Assembly (NCBI GenBank): GCA_024643705.1
Contig: JAHEML010000070.1
Location: 1-9,890 of the forward strand
Source: Caldilineaceae bacterium
GTDB taxonomy: Bacteria; Chloroflexota; Anaerolineae; Caldilineales; Caldilineaceae
Reading direction: 5' to 3'
DNA length: 9,890 nt
Shown here: one piece after another, positions 1-5,854 of the stretch
Numbering within the stretch: position 1 is the stretch's first letter
Layout of the letters: every line of letters starts with the position of its first letter
Notes under the pieces: model-generated
What the model saw: only the letters and a program-made list of their open reading frames with translations
Told to the model about the DNA's origin: nothing
The model's database searches: none
Translations under genes and position numbers: made by a program

Positions 1-243
1 CCCCTGCACGAAACCGTGCGTTCCTCCATGGAGCAAGGGTTCGGTGCCGACTTTGGCGGTGTGCGCGTCCATACGGGCAACCATGCCGATGCCTTGAACC
101 GCTCGTTGAATGCCCGTGCCTTTACCACCGGCAGCGACATCTTCTTTGGCAAAGGGCAGTACAATCCTGGCAGCACGAGTGGCCAGGAATTGATCGCACA
201 TGAGTTGACCCATACGGTGCAGCAAGGTGCAGCGGGGGTGCAG
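1..243 (+). repeat. Partial copy of the shared DUF4157 leader module
   Basis: This is the third, truncated and more diverged copy of the module seen at 2439-3222 and 5065-5854. It covers only the DUF4157 core. The protein is nearly identical to the others (for example GFGADFGGVRVHTG and FTTGSDIFFGKGQY), with small changes such as NHADALN where the others have GQADELN. Confidence 0.85.
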
Positions 244-2142
244 CGGGTTGCCAGCAAAGACGATCCCACCGTGATCCGCCGCAAACCCCTGACCGCGGCC
301 AACATTATCTCCTCGTTATCCAGTATTTCCTTCATCAAGAAGAAGCTGAAGCAAGAGCTTTCTCTGCGGCGGGAGTCCGACAAGGACACCGGAACTGGGA
401 GCATGAAAACATATGTGGAAAGTGTGCTCGCCCAATTCGAAGGACACTTTCAGGCCGAGAACGACCAAACATCCAACGAAGCCATGATGATTGCAGTTGT
501 GCTGGAAAATGTGGCCCGTGTGATCGCCGTCAACGAACTGAACGATCCTGCTCTCGTGCCAGACTTATCAATCAAGTTGTTGGAACTCTATCGCCCCGAA
601 ATTGAAAAGAAGCTCAAAAAGGTTGACAACCTGCAAGATACCCTGGGGTTAGCCACGGCCCTGATCATCGACAATCCTGTTGGCCTCTACATGCACCACG
701 AATTGGAGAAAGGCGAGGCTGCACGACGGATTCGCAATACCGCCAGTATTGGCAAGAAGCAGCCAGGCGACCTGTTTAGGCTTTTGCGCCAGAAATTCGA
801 GATCGAGGTTGCAACACTTTCTAAAGATAGTGTTGCTAAACGGGAGGATAAGGAGGGTGCTTACAACGTTAAAGAAGCCACTGGCGAAGTTTCTTCGCAA
901 TACTATCAAGAGCTTTTTGGCGATGTGGCAACGCCAACTTGGGGCACAGATATTAACAACCATGCGCAAGTCGCGCTGACGACTGCCAGCCGGCAGCGGC
1001 TTGACGAGCTGGGCCAGGAAGTTACAACCCCACGGATGCCAACGACCAATATCGACCAACAGGCTGGGCTAACTTTTAAGCAAAGCAAACACTTGAGCGA
1101 TATCAGCGAATCGGAGGGCCAGATGGATCGTCTGTCGCTTGATACACGGGTCGAGGCGGCCCTGGTGACGCTGCTCAAGATATCTCCATCAGACGCGGCT
1201 TGGCTGCGGGGGATGATTCGGGACCGTCTGAACAGCATCCCACTGACAATCACGGTTCAGGGGATGGACTGGTTTGGCTCCCGGGTGCCTGATCCCGGCC
1301 AAGGACAAACCGTGTACAAATCGGGTGCATCCAGGCGCAACGAAACAAGCTACGCCAGCCTGTTTGACAAAAAGAGGGCTACTGGCAGCATCAAACATCT
1401 GGGCGAATGGATCAAGCCCGAACATTCGCAACAGGATAGAGGCAAAAACTATAATCGATTCCGCCATTGGAAAGACAGCACAATGACCGGCAATCTGGGC
1501 TTTTCTGATCAGGAGTTGCCCTCCTTTGCGGCTGTGAATGCCAACTGGAACTCGTATAGCAGTAAGGGCACCGGTGATCAGAACTACGGCGTCAATGCCT
1601 ACGGGGATACCCATTTCCTCTTGCGGCGCGCCAACGTTCAAAATCGCTGTGTGTACACGGCAACGGATCATGGTTTCCCACGCCGAGACATCTACCTGGC
1701 GTTTACCGATTTGCTGTTGGGCGGTGTGGGCATTACGCGTTTGAAAGATGTGAAACAGGCCAGAGTGGCCCAGCACATCATCAATTCGCTAACGTCGAAT
1801 CAGCCCATCACCTCCTCCACCCAGCCATTCGAAGTTCAGATATTCGGCACTGTGGACATTGCCAACGACGTCGAAACAATTTTCGTAGCACCTTCTGTCC
1901 CAGACCAGGCCAAGGCAAATATCCGCCTATTCCACCAAAACACGAATGTCCCCGTCACTTTTATCGCGACCCCTCCCCAAGTGGCTGAAACAGAAGGGTG
2001 GTTTGGTGGTGTAAAAGTAGGCAGCACACCAACGAACGCGGGCAAATCCTTCAAGCAACAGGTGGAGGAAGAAATCAATACAAATCGCGAGGAATACCTC
2101 CGGGAGTATTGGGAACAGCGGCAAACAGAGGATGATATCTAA
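1..2142 (+). CDS. DUF4157 (eCIS core) effector, 5' end outside window, C-terminal domain unrecognised
   Basis: The reading frame is open from the first base (PLHETVRSSMEQ...), and these residues align with the middle of the two downstream paralogues, so the true start lies upstream; the GTG at 16 is internal. Of 713 visible residues, about 1-80 are the DUF4157 core, with HELTH at 67-71 and the conserved QQGAAGVQR boundary. DUF4157 is the domain typical of proteins associated with extracellular contractile injection systems. Residues about 100-320 look helical and charged. The C-terminal part has a recognisable texture: YGDTHFLLRR (from Y534), CVYTATDHG (from C550), then EVQIFGTVDIANDVETIF (from E611) and a VPVTFI strand. 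This loosely recalls ADP-ribosyltransferase-like or DUF3626-like proteins, but I cannot assign it. No signal peptide is visible in the part present. The end is a charged helix with a TAA stop. Role as a delivered effector is inferred from the core domain and neighbours. Confidence 0.85.
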   Translation, partial: PLHETVRSSMEQGFGADFGGVRVHTGNHADALNRSLNARAFTTGSDIFFGKGQYNPGSTSGQELIAHELTHTVQQGAAGVQRVASKDDPTVIRRKPLTAANIISSLSSISFIKKKLKQELSLRRESDKDTGTGSMKTYVESVLAQFEGHFQAENDQTSNEAMMIAVVLENVARVIAVNELNDPALVPDLSIKLLELYRPEIEKKLKKVDNLQDTLGLATALIIDNPVGLYMHHELEKGEAARRIRNTASIGKKQPGDLFRLLRQKFEIEVATLSKDSVAKREDKEGAYNVKEATGEVSSQYYQELFGDVATPTWGTDINNHAQVALTTASRQRLDELGQEVTTPRMPTTNIDQQAGLTFKQSKHLSDISESEGQMDRLSLDTRVEAALVTLLKISPSDAAWLRGMIRDRLNSIPLTITVQGMDWFGSRVPDPGQGQTVYKSGASRRNETSYASLFDKKRATGSIKHLGEWIKPEHSQQDRGKNYNRFRHWKDSTMTGNLGFSDQELPSFAAVNANWNSYSSKGTGDQNYGVNAYGDTHFLLRRANVQNRCVYTATDHGFPRRDIYLAFTDLLLGGVGITRLKDVKQARVAQHIINSLTSNQPITSSTQPFEVQIFGTVDIANDVETIFVAPSVPDQAKANIRLFHQNTNVPVTFIATPPQVAETEGWFGGVKVGSTPTNAGKSFKQQVEEEINTNREEYLREYWEQRQTEDDI

Positions 2143-2163
2143 CGCGATTCAAAACTTTTATTT

Positions 2164-2234
2164 ATCCACAGATTTTCACAGATGACCACAGATTTCTGCC
2201 CTACTATCTGTTAATATCTGTGCCATCTGTGGAT
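2164..2234. repeat. Inverted repeat of phased CACAGAT units
   Basis: The left arm has CACAGAT at 2167-2173, 2177-2183 and 2187-2193, exactly 10 bases apart. The right arm has the complement ATCTGTG at 2216-2222 and 2225-2231, with ATCTGTT at 2206-2212. The outer 10 bases (ATCCACAGAT, 2164-2173, and ATCTGTGGAT, 2225-2234) are a perfect inverted pair, and the apex is a 12-base loop at 2194-2205. It lies 21 bases after the stop of the first gene. It could fold in RNA as a 3' stabiliser or weak terminator (there is no clear T tract after it), or be a member of a dispersed intergenic repeat family. Repeats of this appearance are, from memory, scattered in several environmental bacterial genomes. 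A protein-binding array is a third option. Confidence 0.75.
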
Positions 2235-2367
2235 CGTTATTTCTTCGGAAAAGCCTAAGACTTTAGTCCCCCCGCATTGACCACCTGATTCCTGAAACCG
2301 GGTGAAGATAACGCGCGCTCGCAGGCCGAACGTCGCGGAGAATGCTCTTCCCCTTCGATGGCCGCCG
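2235..2367. other. Intergenic spacer with no recognised feature
   Basis: Between the inverted repeat and the promoter I see no convincing gene, RNA gene or terminator. Short open frames here on both strands lack a ribosome binding site or any recognisable protein pattern. Confidence 0.5.
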
Positions 2368-2380
2368 TGGTATAATACCA
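2368..2380 (+). promoter_or_regulatory. Extended -10 promoter inside a 13-bp palindrome
   Basis: TGGTATAATACCA contains a perfect -10 box, TATAAT (2371-2376), preceded by TG and one base, the extended -10 form. No good -35 hexamer sits 16-18 bases upstream, which is tolerable for an extended -10. Transcription would begin near 2383, leaving about 55 bases of leader before the chosen ATG at 2439. The box is the centre of a perfect palindrome (TGGTAT-A-ATACCA), so it might overlap a regulator site, though chance symmetry is possible. Confidence 0.6.
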
Positions 2381-2426
2381 AGGATCCCACATGTCCGCAG
2401 CTATTTATGTGGATTCTGATAACACC

Positions 2427-2431
2427 AGAGG
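2427..2431 (+). promoter_or_regulatory. Ribosome binding site deciding the start at 2439
   Basis: AGAGG lies 7 bases before the ATG at 2439. That start also gives MPKVQPV, the same first seven residues as the downstream paralogue. The in-frame ATG at 2391 would add 16 residues with no counterpart and would lie only about 8 bases after the predicted transcription start. Confidence 0.75.
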
Positions 2432-2438
2432 ATATATC

Positions 2439-3222
2439 ATGCCCAAAGTGCAACCTGTAACCTCCCCAAAGACTGAAAAAAAGTCATCCCCTGCGCAATC
2501 GACCCAGGAACAGACCAACGTCCAGGGTATTTTGCAAAGGCTGGAAGTCGCGCCCACAAGCCTGCGACCAGCCGATGTTCAGCGTTTGCAGCGCACAATC
2601 GGCAACCGAGCCACCGAGCGCATTATTCAAGCCAAGCTGAAACTCGGCCCCGCGGGCGATGCCTATGAACAAGAAGCCGACAGGGTTGCCAAACAGGTGG
2701 TGCGGGCCAGCCGCCAGCCAAAACCTGCGCAGAATAACACCCAGGCGGAGGGCATTCAGCGGGATGAACTGGACGAAGAGTTGATGCAGGCAAAACCCCT
2801 GGCCGAACGGATCACCCCGGTACAGCGGGCATTTGTGGCGCCGCCCAACTTTCTCAAGGTGCAGCGGGACGAAATGGAGGACGAAGAACTGCAAGCCTCA
2901 CCCAACCACGGATTCGAGGGCGGCGACGTGGACACAGACGTGGCCCGCACCATTGCTAGTGCCAAGGGGGGTGGCCAACCTTTGCACGATGGGGTGCGCT
3001 CCAGCATGGAACAAGGGTTTGGCGCAGACTTTGGTGGTGTGCGCGTCCACACAGGCGGGCAAGCCGACGAGTTGAATCGTTCGCTCAATGCCCGCGCCTT
3101 CACCACGGGCAGCGATATCTTCTTTGGCAAGGGCCAGTATGACCCTGGCAGTACCGGCGGGCAGGAGTTGATCGCCCACGAACTGACCCACACGGTGCAG
3201 CAAGGCGCGGCTGGCGTGCAGC
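2439..3222 (+). repeat. Leader plus DUF4157 module, copy A
   Basis: This module is repeated at 5065-5854 with high nucleotide identity. Exact shared runs include 2631-2665 with 5260-5294 (35 bases), 2673-2704 with 5302-5333 (32 bases) and 3042-3091 with 5674-5723 (50 bases). The offset grows by one codon between the second and third runs (an extra proline in the second copy). Similarity stops abruptly after the GAAGV/GVQR boundary, where the payload domains begin. Confidence 0.9.
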
Positions 3223-4985
3223 GCTCTACGTCAAGTTCAGTCTCAGAATCCATCCAACGACAATTCGATCCAGTAAAGGTCAGTGGGAAATCCCACTTGC
3301 GGGCTAAGGGAAACTGGAAAACTCAAATCGGATTTGATATTCCCAGAAATACTGAAATTCTGGCTGACCAAAACACCGGAAACGAAGAGATTGAACGCGG
3401 CAGAGTCTTCAATACGAATTGGGTGCCTGCGATCAATGTAGGTGCTCGTCATAATGGCCCGATCCCTGGAACGTATAAAGGCTACATAAGAAAATCAAAG
3501 TTAAGTGCACCCACCGTAACCATGGCGGGGACTCTTAAGAATCAAGTTGACGCCCTTCTATACAATGCGGAACAACTATTCCCACACTCTTTAGCAGGGA
3601 AGCTGGTCAAGGACGAGCATTCGGAATGGTTGGTTGACAAGGCACTTAGGCACGACACGTGGAATAGTAATACGGTGTCGATGGATACCTTTTTGCAAGG
3701 TTTTCAAGAGCGCGGGACAAAATTGAACCGTATTCGTGACGGTGCCAACTATGTTGCACGTGGTCTGGAATACTGGCGAAGATGGTTGTACCCAGAACGT
3801 TCAAACGAGGTAACAATTGACTCTGTGAATTTTGTGAAGAGCGATCTTCATGAAGAAGGATTGGGCGTGATTAGAGTCAGCTTCACTAAACCTCTGGGAC
3901 CCGATGGACACAAGTTTGAAGGTGATACGCATGTCTCTGTCATGATCAAACCAGAAGATAAGAGCCTGGAAGAAAATCTACTTGGCGACAAAGAAGATAG
4001 TGCTGCAAACCAGATCAACCGCATTGCAGGTTTAGTTGATCCGGATGAGATGCTGACGACAATTAAGATGCAATCTACTCAGTACCATGGTTCCTTAGTA
4101 GAACTGGCCCCCGGCAGATCTGCTGAAAAGCTGACCCAAGAGGGTGGCGATAAGCCAATAAAGCAGGCATTTCACGAAACACTCGCATTCGTGATGCTTG
4201 CTGGAATTGACGATCTCCACCGGGAAAACGTGTTCTGGGATGACGGAAAGCCATACCTGATTGACGCCGACAATGTCTTAAGCTATGCGCAGATGACTCA
4301 CACTGGTACGGGGGTTTTCACCCAGAGCGGATTCGGTGGCTACTATAGCAGCGTTGAAGCGAAACGCAACAAGACGTCTCTTCAGGATACTGTCGAATCT
4401 GGAACAAATACGGTGCGCAGCAAAATAATCGACGTCATGCTAAATGACGCAAAGAAGCGCAATGAAATTCTTCAGGTAATCAAGGGCTCTGCCCGTGGAA
4501 AAGAGGGCAGAGCTGTTCCTATTGCGACGAATAACTGGGGAAGACAGCTCAGAAACTATATCAGTCGCGACAATGTGGGCAAGAACGCTCTGCTTGACAC
4601 TTGGTCCCATAGAGACCATATTGTGCGGGAAGGCATGGAACTTGATCGGGACATAGGATTGGGCTTATTCGGCATTGTTGGAAAAAATGCCGATGATGAA
4701 TTTTACGATCAAGCCGCCGAGCGGGCACAGATTAAGCACGATTTTGAGGCCGGTGTCATTCCTTTTTATGTGTATCATTATGATTCAGGCCATGTAACTC
4801 ACAATGATGTCCCAATTTACCATGGACAAACACTTGAACAAGCCATGCAGGTGATGGCAGATCAATTCGATCCGAAAAAACGCTTTAACAAACAGGTTGA
4901 CAGTGTTATAGAGAAAATGAGAGCTAAGAGCCCCCAAATTGCAGAGGAAGACGATGTAGTTGGTGACGATGAGTGGGATGACTGA
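2439..4985 (+). CDS. DUF4157 (eCIS core) effector with C-terminal LanM dehydratase-like (DUF4135-like) domain
   Basis: The protein is 848 residues. The leader holds LQRTIGNRATE (50-60) and the PAGDAYEQEADRVA segment (about 71-84), then a disordered linker with QR-containing repeats, then DUF4157 (about 185-262, HELTH at 247-251). Residues about 275-355 look like a small SH3-type beta domain (ending YKGYIRKSKL). The rest resembles the N-terminal dehydratase domain of LanM lanthipeptide synthetases, a kinase-like fold: IKPEDKS (K504) in the place of the YKPR lysine, DDLHRENVFW (D592, H594, N597) for TDLHxEN, and LIDAD (D609, D611) for LIDLE. An R-x5-T pair (R691, T697) may correspond to the phosphate-elimination residues of LanM, and IPFYVY (774-779) to the IPxF segment near the domain end. 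There is no LanC cyclase domain and no precursor gene. It may phosphorylate or dehydrate a target-cell protein; that is inference. There is no signal peptide, and the C-terminal tail is acidic. Confidence 0.85.
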   Translation: MPKVQPVTSPKTEKKSSPAQSTQEQTNVQGILQRLEVAPTSLRPADVQRLQRTIGNRATERIIQAKLKLGPAGDAYEQEADRVAKQVVRASRQPKPAQNNTQAEGIQRDELDEELMQAKPLAERITPVQRAFVAPPNFLKVQRDEMEDEELQASPNHGFEGGDVDTDVARTIASAKGGGQPLHDGVRSSMEQGFGADFGGVRVHTGGQADELNRSLNARAFTTGSDIFFGKGQYDPGSTGGQELIAHELTHTVQQGAAGVQRSTSSSVSESIQRQFDPVKVSGKSHLRAKGNWKTQIGFDIPRNTEILADQNTGNEEIERGRVFNTNWVPAINVGARHNGPIPGTYKGYIRKSKLSAPTVTMAGTLKNQVDALLYNAEQLFPHSLAGKLVKDEHSEWLVDKALRHDTWNSNTVSMDTFLQGFQERGTKLNRIRDGANYVARGLEYWRRWLYPERSNEVTIDSVNFVKSDLHEEGLGVIRVSFTKPLGPDGHKFEGDTHVSVMIKPEDKSLEENLLGDKEDSAANQINRIAGLVDPDEMLTTIKMQSTQYHGSLVELAPGRSAEKLTQEGGDKPIKQAFHETLAFVMLAGIDDLHRENVFWDDGKPYLIDADNVLSYAQMTHTGTGVFTQSGFGGYYSSVEAKRNKTSLQDTVESGTNTVRSKIIDVMLNDAKKRNEILQVIKGSARGKEGRAVPIATNNWGRQLRNYISRDNVGKNALLDTWSHRDHIVREGMELDRDIGLGLFGIVGKNADDEFYDQAAERAQIKHDFEAGVIPFYVYHYDSGHVTHNDVPIYHGQTLEQAMQVMADQFDPKKRFNKQVDSVIEKMRAKSPQIAEEDDVVGDDEWDD

Positions 4986-5026
4986 TTTTGGTCTGTTGCG
5001 GAAGGGGAACTACGCTGTGGCTTGTT

Positions 5027-5041
5027 GAGCGGCGCTCTTTT
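5027..5041 (+). terminator. Weak hairpin with short T run between the second and third genes
   Basis: GAGCGGCGCTC (5027-5037) is self-complementary around one base, and in RNA would form a 4-bp GC-rich stem with a 3-base loop, followed by TTTT (5038-5041). The stem is short for an intrinsic terminator, so at most it would attenuate. The two genes are probably still co-transcribed. Confidence 0.25.
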
Positions 5042-5053
5042 GGATTTATCTGC

Positions 5054-5057
5054 GGAG
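5054..5057 (+). promoter_or_regulatory. Ribosome binding site of the third effector gene
   Basis: GGAG is placed 7 bases before the ATG at 5065, the same spacing as at the preceding paralogue, and supports MPKVQPV as the true start. I see no convincing promoter in the 79 bases between the genes. Confidence 0.75.
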
Positions 5058-5064
5058 TAAATCA

Positions 5065-5854
5065 ATGCCAAAAGTACAACCCGTACAAACCGATAAGACC
5101 GTTAAATCGTCGCCTGCCCGTTCTTCTGCCCCACAAATAGGTCAGAGCACCGATTCAATTCTGCAGCGGCTGGAAAGCGCGCCGGCTTCCCTGCGGCCCG
5201 CCGACGTGGAACACCTGCAGCGCACAATCGGCAACGAGGCCACAAGTCATTTTTTGCAGGCCAAGCTGAAACTCGGCCCCGCGGGCGATGCCTACGAGCA
5301 GGAAGCCGACAGGGTTGCCAAACAGGTGGTGCGCGCCAGCCGTCAATCGAAGCCTGCGCCCAAAGAAGCGCAACAGGAAGGTATCCAGCGGGATGAGTTG
5401 GACGAGGAAATGATGCAGGCTAAGCCCCTGGCCGAGCGCATCACGCCGGTGCAGCGCACTTTCGTCGCGCCGCCGCCCAACTTCCGCAAGGTGCAACGGG
5501 ACGATTTGGAAGACGACGAACTCCAGGCCGCGCCCAATCACGGATTTGAGGGCGGCGATGTTGACACAGATGTGGCTCGCACCATCGAGAGCGCCAAAGG
5601 TGGGGGCCAACCCCTGCACGATGGTGTGCGCTCCAGCATGGAGCAGGGCTTTGGCGCGGATTTCGGTGGGGTACGCGTCCACACAGGCGGGCAAGCCGAC
5701 GAGTTGAATCGTTCGCTCAATGCTCGCGCCTTCACCACAGGCAGCGACATCTTTTTTGGCAAAGGCCAGTACGATCCCGGCAGCACCGGCGGCCAGGAGT
5801 TGATCGCCCACGAGTTGACCCACACGGTGCAGCAGGGCGCGGCGGGCGTGGCGC
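5065..5854 (+). repeat. Leader plus DUF4157 module, copy B
   Basis: This is the second full copy of the module at 2439-3222, with long identical DNA runs (see that entry). Differences cluster in the disordered linker, for example KEAQQEG where the other has NTQAEG, and PPPN in place of PPN. The copy fades out after the HELTHTVQQGAAGV segment. Confidence 0.9.

Noticed and set aside
16..18. GTG as the start of the first gene
   Set aside because: The frame is open to base 1 and PLHETVRSSMEQ aligns with internal sequence of the two downstream paralogues, so the gene begins upstream.
2162..2170. Perfect DnaA-box 9-mer TTATCCACA, suggesting a replication origin
   Set aside because: It is part of the outer arm of the CACAGAT inverted repeat, stands alone apart from an imperfect mirror copy, and has no dnaA, AT-rich unwinding region or replication genes nearby.
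2164..2234. CRISPR array
   Set aside because: The repeated unit is only 7 bases with 3-base spacers and is arranged as an inverted repeat rather than long direct repeats with unique spacers.
2391..2438. ATG at 2391 as the start of the LanM-like effector
   Set aside because: It lies only about 8 bases after the predicted transcription start, has no ribosome binding site, and adds 16 residues absent from the paralogue, which begins MPKVQPV.
3177..3191. Calling the DUF4157 proteins active zinc proteases
   Set aside because: HELTH fits HExxH, but a third zinc ligand and activity cannot be shown from sequence. In eCIS proteins the domain is best treated as a delivery-associated core of unproven activity.
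2439..4985. Lanthipeptide biosynthesis cluster
   Set aside because: The LanM-like domain lacks the LanC cyclase half and there is no precursor peptide, protease or exporter; the N-terminus is an eCIS effector leader.
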